A stretch of 64,000 nt of DNA from Chromohalobacter beijerinckii. GTDB taxonomy: Bacteria; Pseudomonadota; Gammaproteobacteria; Pseudomonadales; Halomonadaceae. The DNA lies in the NCBI RefSeq assembly GCF_023061185.1, contig NZ_JAKGAK010000001.1, forward strand, positions 310,001-374,000. The letters are read 5' to 3'. The number at the start of each line of letters is the position of its first letter. Positions within the stretch are counted from its first letter, which is position 1. Position numbers and translations under genes: made by a program. This document shows positions 24,847-34,324 of this stretch, one piece after another. The notes under the pieces are model-generated. The model saw only the letters and a program-made list of their open reading frames with translations, was not told where the DNA came from and searched no databases.

Positions 24847-26049
24847 TCAGGTCGCCGCTGGCATGTCGGCTATGCGTCGCTCGCGACGCCACAGCCAAGC
24901 CGCCACGTTAAAGGTTCCCAGCAATACCAGTAGCGAGGCAGCGATCACCCCGCTCCACTGCCAACGCGCCCAGAACGGCTCCAGATAAAAACCGCCGAGG
25001 CTGGCGCCCAAATAGTAGAACACCAGATACAACGACGACGCACTGCCCCGCGCGCGCAGTGCGTGCCGCCCTACCCAGCTCGAGGCCATCGAGTGCGCGA
25101 GAAAGAACCCCACGGCATTGACTGTCAGCCCCACGATGATCGTGATCAAGGAGGGTATCAACGTGAGTAACGAGCCGCTCATCAGGATGCCAATGCCCAG
25201 CATCATGCAGGTCGGCTGCGACAAACGCTGTGCGATACGCCCAGACAGCGCCGAGCCCACGGTGCCGCCGAGATAGGTCAGGAAGATCAAGCCCAACCAT
25301 TGCGAGGTGAGAGAAAACGGCACCCCACTGAGCCGAAACGTCACATAGCTGTATTGATTGATGAAGATGAAGAAGTTGAACCCGCCAATCAGGTAGGCGG
25401 CAATCAACCGGGGATCACGCAAATGCCCCTGCATGTCGCGCGCAGCCTGCCCCACCCGCAACGGTGAAGGGCGGAACTGGCGGGCTGGCGGCAAGGCGCG
25501 CCAGAAGACCCAGGTGCATGCCAGGCTCAGACACGCGATCGCCACGAAGCTACTATGCCATCCCCAATGTTCGGCAACCGTACCGCCGATGACGCGCCCG
25601 CCGATCCCACCCAGCGTGTTACCGCTGATATAGAGCCCCACGGCCAGCAAAAGCGCCGGCTTGTTGAATTCATCGCCCATCCAAGCGATCGCCACCGCCG
25701 GCAACCCGCCCAGCAAGAATCCCTGCAAGGCACGCAAGGCCAGTAAACTCGCGAAGTTGGGCGCAAATGCCATGACCAAGGTGCAGAGACTGGCGAGTAC
25801 TAGCGTGACACGCATGATGGCGGCTCGGCCGATGGCATCGGAAAGCGGCCCGTAGAACAGTAGCGACAGTGCCAGCGTCAACATACTCACCGACATCGCA
25901 CTGCCCGCGGCCAGCGTCGAGACCTCGAAGCTCTCGCGAATGGCCGGCAGCAAGGGCTGGAGAACGTATAAGTTGATGAAGACAGTAAAGGAGCCCAGGC
26001 ACAGTGCCAGGGTTGCGCGCCACCAGGCGCGGGTCCGCGGTTCGATCAT
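24847..26049 (-). CDS. MFS transporter (YnfM-like)
   Basis: A 400-residue carrier with 12 predicted TM helices. The loop-2/3 motif reads GPLSDAIGRAAIMRV, the general MFS signature, and the second half begins FNFFIFINQYSYVTF. The domain order and the long TM1 (LALCLGSFTVFINLYVLQPLLPAI) match the YnfM/AraJ-type subgroup of export carriers. Start 26049 was chosen because GGAGG lies five bases upstream; four codons earlier there is another ATG. The substrate is unknown, though related proteins have been linked to drug or sugar export. Confidence 0.9.
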   Translation of the reverse strand: MIEPRTRAWWRATLALCLGSFTVFINLYVLQPLLPAIRESFEVSTLAAGSAMSVSMLTLALSLLFYGPLSDAIGRAAIMRVTLVLASLCTLVMAFAPNFASLLALRALQGFLLGGLPAVAIAWMGDEFNKPALLLAVGLYISGNTLGGIGGRVIGGTVAEHWGWHSSFVAIACLSLACTWVFWRALPPARQFRPSPLRVGQAARDMQGHLRDPRLIAAYLIGGFNFFIFINQYSYVTFRLSGVPFSLTSQWLGLIFLTYLGGTVGSALSGRIAQRLSQPTCMMLGIGILMSGSLLTLIPSLITIIVGLTVNAVGFFLAHSMASSWVGRHALRARGSASSLYLVFYYLGASLGGFYLEPFWARWQWSGVIAASLLVLLGTFNVAAWLWRRERRIADMPAAT

Positions 26050-26151
26050 GACGTCCTCCATGAATGCATCATGATCTCGTTCGGCGCACCGCTATACAAA
26101 CCAGACGCGAGCCGAACCTGTCGGCCAGGCATGACGAAAACTGCGAGCCGC

Positions 26152-26772
26152 TCATCCTTCGTGGGGTTGGCGCTCGATACGCGCCGCCAACTGGGTCCTG
26201 TCCATGGGCCGCCGTGACTGCCAGTAGTGACGATTCCAGTAGACGTTGTCGAGGCGTGACAACTTGACGCCCTGTGACGTCGAGGCATGCAGAAAATAGC
26301 CATCATCGACATAGACGCCAACATGATTGTACGGGCCGGGGGAATGGAAGAAGACCAAGTCGCCAGCTTCGAGCTCGCTGCGCTGAACTCGACGCCCCTC
26401 TTGCATTTGTTGCCCGGTGGTACGCGGCAAAGAGATATGGAACGCATCGCGATAGACATGCTGCATCAACGCCGAACAATCGATGCCGCGTTGCGTGGTC
26501 CCGCCAAGACGATACGGGGTGCCTACCCAGCGCTGGTGTTCGGAGAGTAGTGCCTTGCGAATACGCACCGGAGATACGAGCGCACGCTGAACATCGCTGG
26601 CGCGAAAGGTGGCCAACGGAGATCTGCGGCCCGCGTCGGACAGCGCGCCTTCACCGGCCTTGGCGGCCGCGGACAGGGAAGACGATTGCGGAGCGGGATG
26701 TTGTGGGCTTTGCATGGCGCAGCCCCCCAACAAAGCAGTCAGTACCCATCCCAATGCCATGGTTCGAAGCAT
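26152..26772 (-). CDS. NlpC/P60 (C40) peptidase lipoprotein
   Basis: A 206-residue Spr/NlpC-like cell-wall hydrolase. A signal sequence ends in the lipobox LGGC (C18), so the protein should be lipid-anchored. The catalytic cysteine is C99 in GIDCSALMQHVY, with H150 in NHVGVY and H162 in FLHASTS completing the triad. RWVGTPYRLGGTTQ precedes the active site as in D,L-endopeptidases that cut stem-peptide crosslinks. The linker (20-75) is low-complexity Ser/Ala/Pro. Start 26772 has GAGG nine bases upstream; an internal ATG at 26760 is possible. It is the last gene of the leftward group after the DUF1266 protein. Confidence 0.9.
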   Translation of the reverse strand: MLRTMALGWVLTALLGGCAMQSPQHPAPQSSSLSAAAKAGEGALSDAGRRSPLATFRASDVQRALVSPVRIRKALLSEHQRWVGTPYRLGGTTQRGIDCSALMQHVYRDAFHISLPRTTGQQMQEGRRVQRSELEAGDLVFFHSPGPYNHVGVYVDDGYFLHASTSQGVKLSRLDNVYWNRHYWQSRRPMDRTQLAARIERQPHEG

Positions 26773-27057
26773 CCAAGCGACCTCATCACACGTATTCAAC
26801 CTCGCGGATGCCTCGGGGCGTTTGCATGAATGCAATACGGCGCCCTGCCTTACTAGGCATTACCTGGCGAGGGGGTCGCTGTGGTGGTGGCGCACATCGC
26901 AGGTGCCACCGCCAAAGCGGCCTAGACTCGACTCGTTAACATGCCATGTGCCCGCTGGAGAGCATCAAGGCCGAGATGATGATAGAGAAACTCCCGCCTT
27001 TTGACGAGAGCTCTCGAAAGCGGGATACGAAATGTTTCATCCCGGCGCCCCATCCGG

Positions 27058-29526
27058 TCAGTGCAGCGTCCGCGCATCGCCCGGCAATGTATCGATATGC
27101 AGAGGCGCCCAGTGACGTGCGGGGGCACCCGGAAAATCGAGACTCGCCCAGCCACCGGACAACGGTGGCGCGGCCGTCAACCAAGCGGTCAGCGCCTCGC
27201 CGAATCCCTGCAGGAACGCCTCGCGCTCATCGGTCTCGCCCATGAAGAAGGAGAATCCCGCATAAAGCCCCCGGGCATAATCGTACCAACTCGCATAGTG
27301 CGATTGCGCCAAATGAGCGGCGCGCTCCACCAAGGTGTCGAACTCCACTGCCGACAGCCAATCCATCTGTCGCCCGGCAATGGCGAGATCGACGGCCTGC
27401 GCCACATCCCAGGCGGCCATATCATACTCGTTGCACCCCGAGGCGTTATTCTCGACGCGCCGCAGGCGCAGTAGATGATTGCGATCATCCTCACTGCACT
27501 CGCCAGACTCGATGATCGCGACTTCCTCACGCAAGCGCGCGGAATTGAGCGTATAAGGCGCATAGTTGATCTGATATTCCTGACGGTCGCCTGCTTCGAT
27601 CAAGAAATCCAGGAACTCCTTGAGCGCCTCCGCCGACAACAACCCATAATGACTATCAAGCCATTCACGAAGCTCTTCACGCTCGCTGCCAACTTCAGGG
27701 CCCGGAGCACTCCAGACAGGGGCATTGAGAGGCCCGACCAACGCCAGGGCCGTAAAGCGTGGCAACGACAAACGCTCGCCGGGTTCAAGCCAGGTACCAT
27801 GTCGCCAGTCGAGCCAATGGAAGGGACTTCCAGGGTCATCGCGGTGCCAACGTATTTCTGCCACCAGGGATGGCTCATCCGCCTCGGGCAACGCCGCTTC
27901 CCATGCCGCCCACGCCTCGATCAGCGCCTTGGGGCCACTATAAAAGCGGCTCAGAACGCCGCGCAGCGACTCCGCCAGCGTCTCGAGCTCGCGCCGGTCG
28001 TAATCACCGCTGTCGGCACACATCATCAGGTAGAAGGCGTATTTCTCCGCCATGAAGATCGTCGCCGCATGGCGCGTACAGTGCTTGAGGCCGTTGCGTA
28101 ACCGCACGGCCTCCGGCATGGCGTTTCCAAAGGGCGTTTTCGCCGCGGGCAATGCACCGTGAGCGGCATCGGCGGCCAGTTGATTGAGATGATGCACCTG
28201 CCCGGGCAACCATAAGCTGGCCAGGCCGGCCGTCCCCATGGAAGGCTCGAGACCCAAGGTGTCACGAAGATAGCGACGCGCTTCGTCTCGCTGCTGTGAA
28301 TCTGGGGTGCGGTCAATGCCCTGTCGGTACAACAGATCAGGTTCACGCATCGCCGCCAACGCCAGGACCCAGTGCCACGCCGGCGCGCGCCAGTCGCGTA
28401 TCGCCTGCCGCGCTGCCTCTCGCTGGGCGTCGTCCAGCAGTGCCTCGAGCGTCATCTGCCAAGGACTCGACCGTGAACGCAACAAGACGTCCCAGTCACG
28501 CGCGAAATCCGCACGCCGATCAGCCCCTTCGAAAAGACTACGACCACGCTGGTACGCCTTGGCGACGGCCGTCCAGCCGCGATACCGGCGCATCAGCAGG
28601 TCGCCCGCGTGTGTGGCGAAAGCCTCGGCTTCCTGCGCATCGAGCCAGCCCGCGTTCCAACCCGCATAGGCTAGATCCGCCAGCCGCAGCCAATCCCACG
28701 CCGCCCATTCCAGAGGCTCTCCGCTGTCGAGAAATGTCAGCATCATATGGCCGTAGTCACTCGCCTCACCGAGCGATGCCCACCACTGACGTCGAGCACT
28801 CTCACCTTGTGAAGTCAAACGCGCGGCATCGAGATCCCATGTGTAACGATGCCCTTGCCCGCTCAGCCACAGCAGCATGCGAATCAATTCATCGCGTCCG
28901 TCGATGCGCCAGACATCGGCCAACCAGCATTTTACCTCAGGCCAGTCCAAGCGCGCGTCACACGTCGCGGTCAGCACAGGGGCAAAAATGGCGCGCAGAC
29001 GCCATACGCCACTATTCTGAGTGACCGGCCACGGCAGTTGGCAAGGTCGATCGGACAGCCACTCGGCAAGCGCCTCCCAGGTAACGCCAGCCGCTTCGCG
29101 CTCAAGTTGCGACAATGCGTCGCATGCCTCGAGAAAACCGTCATCGTCTTGTGTCCAATCGATTTGTCCCCGCTCGTGACGCAATACCGTCAGCCATGCG
29201 TCCAGAGAAGCATGATGCGCCTGGATATCGGCGGCAATCCACTCCGCCCAAGCGTGGGCTCGCGGAGCGTCCAGCCAGCCGGCAGCACCCGACAATGCCA
29301 GCAGCTCAAGTGCTTGTAGCTGGCGCAAGGCCTCGCCCTGCCCTGGCATGCACGCTTCGGCCAAGCGCCAGCCGAGCTCTCCCCGTTCGCGCACGTCCAA
29401 CAACGCTAGGCGTGCCTGCGCCGTCTCGGGCGGCACACTCAACGGTTCGGGATCAAACGCCCAGCCGCACAGCACCAATTGCTGCGCCCACCAGGCGTTA
29501 AGAGGATCGATCAAGACGCACCTCAC
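27058..29526 (-). CDS. Large multi-repeat DUF1266 protein
   Basis: A soluble protein of 822 residues, very rich in Trp, Ala and Leu, with no TM segment or signal peptide. It contains internal repeats related to DUF1266 (the YbeR/YbeU family). A 60-residue stretch at 275-334 and another at 704-763 align without gaps with 22 identities. Related, weaker copies appear near 74-125 and 497-545. Each is preceded by a WxIDxRxEL-like segment ending GxGHR or similar (near 205-228, 416-447, 625-650). The function of the family is unknown. The frame opens with GTG at 29526; TTG at codon 5 has GAGG six bases upstream and may be the true start. It diverges from gabDT. Confidence 0.78.
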   Translation of the reverse strand: MRCVLIDPLNAWWAQQLVLCGWAFDPEPLSVPPETAQARLALLDVRERGELGWRLAEACMPGQGEALRQLQALELLALSGAAGWLDAPRAHAWAEWIAADIQAHHASLDAWLTVLRHERGQIDWTQDDDGFLEACDALSQLEREAAGVTWEALAEWLSDRPCQLPWPVTQNSGVWRLRAIFAPVLTATCDARLDWPEVKCWLADVWRIDGRDELIRMLLWLSGQGHRYTWDLDAARLTSQGESARRQWWASLGEASDYGHMMLTFLDSGEPLEWAAWDWLRLADLAYAGWNAGWLDAQEAEAFATHAGDLLMRRYRGWTAVAKAYQRGRSLFEGADRRADFARDWDVLLRSRSSPWQMTLEALLDDAQREAARQAIRDWRAPAWHWVLALAAMREPDLLYRQGIDRTPDSQQRDEARRYLRDTLGLEPSMGTAGLASLWLPGQVHHLNQLAADAAHGALPAAKTPFGNAMPEAVRLRNGLKHCTRHAATIFMAEKYAFYLMMCADSGDYDRRELETLAESLRGVLSRFYSGPKALIEAWAAWEAALPEADEPSLVAEIRWHRDDPGSPFHWLDWRHGTWLEPGERLSLPRFTALALVGPLNAPVWSAPGPEVGSEREELREWLDSHYGLLSAEALKEFLDFLIEAGDRQEYQINYAPYTLNSARLREEVAIIESGECSEDDRNHLLRLRRVENNASGCNEYDMAAWDVAQAVDLAIAGRQMDWLSAVEFDTLVERAAHLAQSHYASWYDYARGLYAGFSFFMGETDEREAFLQGFGEALTAWLTAAPPLSGGWASLDFPGAPARHWAPLHIDTLPGDARTLH

Positions 29527-29718
29527 TCATAGACTCGGCATTCATACAACGGCGCCATAGTGTACCGGAAAGAGGCTGGTGTCGCCGATACACAAGGCAC
29601 GATAACCTGCCCGTGCGAGATGCGAAAAATCGCTGGACGCCACCCTGATCAAGTGTTTTAAATAATGCACACACCGTCAAATAATAGGCGATGAACCACG
29701 CTTCATCCGGAGGCTTCC

Positions 29719-31167
29719 ATGAGTCAACCAACACCCAACATCTTAATCGACCGCGCCTACATCGGCGGCGAATGGCGCGATAGCGAGCACCGTTTCGCGG
29801 TCACCGACCCTGCCACGGGCGAATGCCTAGCGCAGGTTCCCGATCTGGGCGCGGACGAGGCACACGACGCCATCGCCGCCGCCGAAGCCGCATGGCCGCA
29901 ATGGCGTCGACGCCCTGCCAAGGAGCGCGCCTCCTTGTTGCGCGCCTGGTTCGAGCGTGTCATGACCCATCGCGAGGCACTGGCGCAACTCATGACCTTG
30001 GAACAGGGTAAGCCACTCACCGAATCGCGGGGCGAGGTCGCCTATGGGGCGAGCTTCATCGAATACTATGCCGAGGAAGCCAAGCGCATCGCTGGCGAGA
30101 CCTTACCCGGCCACGGCGCCGATAAGCGTATTCTTGTCATGCGCGAGCCGATCGGCGTGGTTGCCGCGATTACGCCCTGGAACTTCCCACTGGCGATGAT
30201 CACCCGCAAATGCGCCCCGGCCTTGGCGGCCGGCTGCCCAGTGGTGATCAAGCCCGCAGAAGCCACACCGCTGACTGCCCTGGCGTTGGCTAAGCTCGCC
30301 GATGATGCCGGGCTACCCCCAGGCGTTATCAACGTGCTCACTGCCGAGAAGCCCGCCGAGATTGGTCACGTACTGACCACCGACCCAAGGGTACGCAAGG
30401 TTTCGTTCACCGGCTCGACACCGGTCGGCAAACGCTTGTTGGCGCAGTGTGCGGAGACCGTCAAGAAAGCGTCTCTGGAACTAGGCGGAAATGCGCCCTT
30501 CGTGGTTTTCGACGACGCCGATCTGGATGCCGCTGTGGAGGGCGCCATCGCCTCCAAGTTTCGCAACTCCGGTCAGACCTGCGTGTGCACCAATCGCTTT
30601 CTGGTACAAGACGGCATCTACGACGCCTTCATCGCTAGGTTCGCCGAGCGCATCGCGGAACTCAAGGTCGGTAACGGTCTCGATGACGACGTGACCCAAG
30701 GCCCCTTGATCAACGCCGCGGCCATCGACAAGGTGCAGGCACACATTGCCGATGCCCGGTCCAAGGGCGCACGCTTGGTGTGTGGTGGCGAACCGCACGC
30801 GTTGGGCGGCACCTTCTTCCAACCGACCCTGCTCGCCGACGTCACCGCAGACATGCATGTCGCCCGCGAAGAGACATTCGGTCCCGTGGCGCCGGTATTT
30901 CGTTTCACCGACGAGGCACAAGCCATCGCCATGGCCAACGCCACCGAATTCGGCCTTGCCGCCTATGTCTATGCGCGCGACTATCGACGTATATGGCAAG
31001 TGATGGAGGGCCTCGAATACGGCATGGTCGCCATCAACGAAGGGCTCCTATCGACCGAACTAGCGCCCTTCGGCGGCATCAAGGAGTCCGGATTGGGACG
31101 CGAAGGTTCCCACCACGGCCTCGAGGAATACACCGAGCTAAAATACGTCTGCATGGGCGGACTTTAA
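29719..31167 (+). CDS. gabD: Succinate-semialdehyde dehydrogenase (NADP-type)
   Basis: A 482-residue aldehyde dehydrogenase that oxidises succinate semialdehyde to succinate, the last step of GABA breakdown. The catalytic cysteine C288 lies in GQTCVCTNRF, the general-base glutamate in ELGGNAPF, and the cofactor motifs TPWNFPLAM and FTGSTPVG are intact. Length and Cys number equal E. coli GabD. The redox-sensitive CVC pair seen in E. coli GabD is kept. The ATG follows CCGGAGG. gabT starts 13 bases after the stop, forming one operon. C4 dicarboxylate feeds the TCA cycle. Confidence 0.95.
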   Translation: MSQPTPNILIDRAYIGGEWRDSEHRFAVTDPATGECLAQVPDLGADEAHDAIAAAEAAWPQWRRRPAKERASLLRAWFERVMTHREALAQLMTLEQGKPLTESRGEVAYGASFIEYYAEEAKRIAGETLPGHGADKRILVMREPIGVVAAITPWNFPLAMITRKCAPALAAGCPVVIKPAEATPLTALALAKLADDAGLPPGVINVLTAEKPAEIGHVLTTDPRVRKVSFTGSTPVGKRLLAQCAETVKKASLELGGNAPFVVFDDADLDAAVEGAIASKFRNSGQTCVCTNRFLVQDGIYDAFIARFAERIAELKVGNGLDDDVTQGPLINAAAIDKVQAHIADARSKGARLVCGGEPHALGGTFFQPTLLADVTADMHVAREETFGPVAPVFRFTDEAQAIAMANATEFGLAAYVYARDYRRIWQVMEGLEYGMVAINEGLLSTELAPFGGIKESGLGREGSHHGLEEYTELKYVCMGGL

Positions 31168-31180
31168 CAAGGAGGCAAGC

Positions 31181-32461
31181 ATGAACAACGCACAGCTCAA
31201 TGAACTCAAGACACGTTACGTCGCCAGCGGCGCCGCGAGCCCGGCGACCCAGTTTGCCGAGCGTGCCGAAAACGCCCTGATCTGGGACGCCGATGGCAAT
31301 CGCATCATCGATTTCGCCGGCGGTATCGGCGTGCTCAACGTCGGCCACCGCCATCCCAAGGTGGTGCAGGCAGTCAAGGACCAGCTCGACAAGGTGATGC
31401 ACACCTGCCAGACGGTGATGCCCTATGAGGGCTACGTGAAGGTCGCCGAAAAACTCAGCCAGCTCACTCCGGTACGCGGCCACGGCAAGGTGATGCTCGC
31501 CAACTCCGGTGCCGAGGCACTTGAGAACGCCGTCAAGGTGGCCCGCGCGGCAACGGGGCGCGACAACGTCATCTGCTTCACCGGCGGTTATCATGGCCGG
31601 ACGTTCATGACCATGGCCATGAATGGCAAGGTCGCGCCCTATGCCACCGACTTCGGCAGCATGCCGGGTAACGTCTTCCGTGCGCCCTACCCAGTGCCCT
31701 ATCACGGGGTCAGCGAGGAAGACGCGCTAAACGGCCTGAAGATGACGCTCAAGACCGACGCCAACCCCCGCGACACTGCCGCCATCGTGCTTGAGCCGGT
31801 ACTCGGCGAAGGTGGCTTCTACGCGGCGTCGACCAGTTTCCTCGAGGCAGTCCGCGAGATCTGCGACGAGCACGGCATTTTGCTGATCGTCGACGAAGTC
31901 CAGTCCGGCTTCGGGCGCACCGGCAAGCTGTTCGCCATCGAGCACAGCGGCGTTGAGCCCGACATCATCACCATGGCCAAGAGCATGGCCGACGGCATGC
32001 CGATCTCCGCCGTGGTCGGCACCGACAAGGTCATGGACGCCTCAGGTGGTAATTCGCTGGGCGGGACCTACACCGGCAGTCCGGTCTCCTGCGCCGCTAC
32101 CCTTGCGGTACTGGAAGTCTTCGAAGAAGAGAAGATCCTCGAGAAAAGCCAAGCACTGGGCGACAAGCTGGGTGAGCGCTTCGCAAAATGGCAGCAAGAC
32201 TTCGCCTGCGTCGACAATGTCCGTCATCTGGGCGCCATGGCCGCCTTCGACGTGGTCGCCGACAAGACCAAGCACACGCCGGATGCTGAACTGACCGGGG
32301 CGCTGTGCAAAAAAGCGCGCGAGAAGGGATTGGTCCTACTTTCCTGCGGGCTCTATGGCAATACCATCCGTTTCTTGATGCCGGTGACCATCGAAGACGA
32401 TATCCTCCAGGAAGGTCTGGATATCATCGAGGCCTGCCTCAAGGAATTGAGCCACGCGTAA
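31181..32461 (+). CDS. gabT: 4-aminobutyrate aminotransferase
   Basis: A 426-residue class III PLP enzyme that moves the amino group of GABA to 2-oxoglutarate, giving succinate semialdehyde for GabD. PLP lysine K267 lies in TMAKSMADGMPIS, with LLIVDEVQSGFGRTGK upstream and GGTYTGSP after it; NSGAEALENAVKVAR marks the phosphate-binding loop. It is nearly superimposable on E. coli GabT in length and motif positions. AAGGAGG sits before the ATG. No GABA permease or GabR/CsiR regulator is adjacent. A strong hairpin ends the unit. Confidence 0.95.
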   Translation: MNNAQLNELKTRYVASGAASPATQFAERAENALIWDADGNRIIDFAGGIGVLNVGHRHPKVVQAVKDQLDKVMHTCQTVMPYEGYVKVAEKLSQLTPVRGHGKVMLANSGAEALENAVKVARAATGRDNVICFTGGYHGRTFMTMAMNGKVAPYATDFGSMPGNVFRAPYPVPYHGVSEEDALNGLKMTLKTDANPRDTAAIVLEPVLGEGGFYAASTSFLEAVREICDEHGILLIVDEVQSGFGRTGKLFAIEHSGVEPDIITMAKSMADGMPISAVVGTDKVMDASGGNSLGGTYTGSPVSCAATLAVLEVFEEEKILEKSQALGDKLGERFAKWQQDFACVDNVRHLGAMAAFDVVADKTKHTPDAELTGALCKKAREKGLVLLSCGLYGNTIRFLMPVTIEDDILQEGLDIIEACLKELSHA

Positions 32462-32485
32462 ACGCGCGAGCGTGATCGCATGACA

Positions 32486-32519
32486 CAAGAGGGGCGCCAT
32501 CTACATGGCGCCCCTCTTG
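32486..32519 (+). terminator. Terminator hairpin of gabDT (also facing the acyltransferase gene)
   Basis: A perfect 15-bp stem (32486-32500 with 32505-32519) with loop CTAC follows 25 bases after the gabT stop. The T-tract is short, but the stem is among the strongest in the window and stands between convergent genes. Confidence 0.8.
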
Positions 32520-32545
32520 TCGTTCATACCAGACGGCAGCTGACG

Positions 32546-33850
32546 TCAGCGCGCCACCTTCTCGGTATGCGACGGCGGCGACCCTGCCCTCGGCAGCAGC
32601 CAACGCTGCATGGCATTACGCACCCGCAGCACGAACTGTTCTTGAAACATTACGCAGAACAACACCGTCAGCAAGAGAAACAACGGATAGAACGCCAGCG
32701 AGCTGTCACCGGCGGCATCGAAACAAGCGCGAAATCCGCTCGTACACAGGGCTGGATCGCCCGCGAGCACGCGCTCGATTCGGGTGAAGATCACGAACAA
32801 CGGAACATGCAGTGCAAACATCGGCAGCGACGCGCCGCCCAGCCGACTCGCCAAGCGACGGACACGGCGGCTCTCGGGCGTGCGCCATTGTGTAGCGAGT
32901 AGAATCAATGCCAACTGCGCGGGCAATAATAGGCCATTATGCAGCAGGTAGTACCAGGCATGGCCCTGACCCAACAACCAGACCGCCACCACCACACAGC
33001 CCGCCACGAATACCATCAGCATCAGACGCTGCCTGACATTCAGCCAGCCGCCTGAGGCGCGATAGCGGGTATACCACACACACAACAGTATTCCCGCCAC
33101 GAACTCAGGCAAGCGAATCAATGGATTGCGGTGCAGGATCCCCGTTTCAGGCATACCGAAATCGGTCATGGCGATGACCAACAAGGGGGGGATCAGGTAC
33201 AGCAAATTGTTCAACGCTAGGGCCCGACCCACGCGACGGATACGAAATAGGCGCGGCGCTATCCACGGGAAGAACAGATAAAAGCCCATCAACGCCGAAA
33301 TCGACCAGGACGGCGGATTGAAGGTCAGGTAATACGGATTCCATGCATGCAGTAGCCCGGCATTGAGCACCAGGTTGAGCGCAAGCTCTGCGTTGCCCAT
33401 GAAATGCTCCAGGGCACCCGGCGTCGCTTGTCCCAGATCATTATTGACATCGTAAATGACGAAACGAGGCGACATCCCAGCGTCTTCAGGTGATATCGCC
33501 AAATACCCTATTAAAGCGGACATGCCAACCGCCAACACCAGCGACCCGATATGAATCGGATACAAGTTCGAGAAGCGTTTGATCCAGAAGCTACGTGCCG
33601 GCTCACGTAGTTGGCGACGCTCATCGAGGTACACGTGGGTCAGCAAGAAGCCCGACAGCACGAAGAACGTACTGGTCGAGAAAAAACCGATATCTGTCAC
33701 GTAATGCGACCAGTCGCTGATCGACGGGTAGGTGTGCAGAGTGTGGAAGATAACGATATAAAGTCCGAGCGTGAAGCGTAACCACTCCAGACCTATAAAG
33801 CGTTCCTTCTGGCCTGGCTGTTGTGTCTTGTCCATAAGCACGAATCTCAC
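32546..33850 (-). CDS. Acyltransferase 3 family membrane protein
   Basis: An integral membrane acyltransferase of about 434 residues with roughly ten TM helices. The family histidine lies in YIVIFHTLHTYPS, and the next helix contains FFVLSGFLLTHVYLDE, the usual opening of OafA/NodX-type enzymes; FWIKRFSNLYPIHI corresponds to the RxxR motif region. Such enzymes O-acylate cell-surface sugars or lipids. No SGNH domain is fused. The start is uncertain: GTG 33850 has GGA about six bases upstream, ATG 33835 is five codons in. It lies downstream of a terminator, so it needs its own promoter. Confidence 0.85.
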   Translation of the reverse strand: MRFVLMDKTQQPGQKERFIGLEWLRFTLGLYIVIFHTLHTYPSISDWSHYVTDIGFFSTSTFFVLSGFLLTHVYLDERRQLREPARSFWIKRFSNLYPIHIGSLVLAVGMSALIGYLAISPEDAGMSPRFVIYDVNNDLGQATPGALEHFMGNAELALNLVLNAGLLHAWNPYYLTFNPPSWSISALMGFYLFFPWIAPRLFRIRRVGRALALNNLLYLIPPLLVIAMTDFGMPETGILHRNPLIRLPEFVAGILLCVWYTRYRASGGWLNVRQRLMLMVFVAGCVVVAVWLLGQGHAWYYLLHNGLLLPAQLALILLATQWRTPESRRVRRLASRLGGASLPMFALHVPLFVIFTRIERVLAGDPALCTSGFRACFDAAGDSSLAFYPLFLLLTVLFCVMFQEQFVLRVRNAMQRWLLPRAGSPPSHTEKVAR

Positions 33851-33877
33851 AGCAGTTCCGAGGACACGGCATCCACG

Positions 33878-33908
33878 AAAAACCCCGACCTCTCAAAGGG
33901 GCCGGGGC
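33878..33908 (-). terminator. Terminator after the GlsB/YeaQ gene
   Basis: On the minus strand a GC-rich stem (CCCCGGCC paired to GGTCGGGG with one wobble) is followed at once by TTTTT at 33882-33878. It separates the small membrane-protein gene from the acyltransferase gene. Confidence 0.75.
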
Positions 33909-33971
33909 AAGGAATCATTCGTTTTCCATATTCAACGGACACTCTTCAGGGCATCGGTAACCCACGACGCG

Positions 33972-34214
33972 CTACGACTTCCGGATCTTGGCTACGATCC
34001 ACAGCAACAGCACGGCACCAATCACGGCCATGATCAACGAGCCGATGATATTGGTCTGCGCAAGTCCCAGTAGACTGAAGAGAAAGCCGCCAATAACCGC
34101 GCCCACGATGCCGACACCGATGTTGCCGAGGATACCGAAGCCGCCACCGCGCATGATCTTGCCGGCAATCCAGCCGGCCAAGCCCCCGATGATCAACCAC
34201 AAAATGATGCTCAT
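33972..34214 (-). CDS. GlsB/YeaQ/YmgE family stress-associated membrane protein
   Basis: An 80-residue hydrophobic protein with three closely packed helices and glycine-rich motifs (IIGGLAGWIAGKIMRGGGFGILGNIGVGIVGAVIGG), the hallmark of the transglycosylase-associated/YeaQ family. Family genes respond to osmotic, acid or phage stress, but their biochemical role is unknown. The start at 34214 lies behind AGGAG with a good spacing; the frame upstream to 34262 is polar and was rejected. It follows opgH by 110 bases on the same strand, so it could share control with the osmoregulated glucan genes. Confidence 0.9.
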   Translation of the reverse strand: MSIILWLIIGGLAGWIAGKIMRGGGFGILGNIGVGIVGAVIGGFLFSLLGLAQTNIIGSLIMAVIGAVLLLWIVAKIRKS

Positions 34215-34324
34215 TCCTTCATCTCCTTCTTTCCTTGAATGCGACGCTAAACGAAAGGTCACTCACAGACCTCATCTCCAGCATAGCAGCTAGGCCAGCG
34301 GCGATGACGTCATAGCCCATCGCC

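Noticed and set aside
26773-27057. Gap between the NlpC/P60 gene and the DUF1266 gene examined for a small gene or RNA
   Set aside because: Short frames here have no ribosome binding site or recognisable product. A weak hairpin around 26996-27030 has only a 6- to 9-bp imperfect stem and was not called as a terminator.
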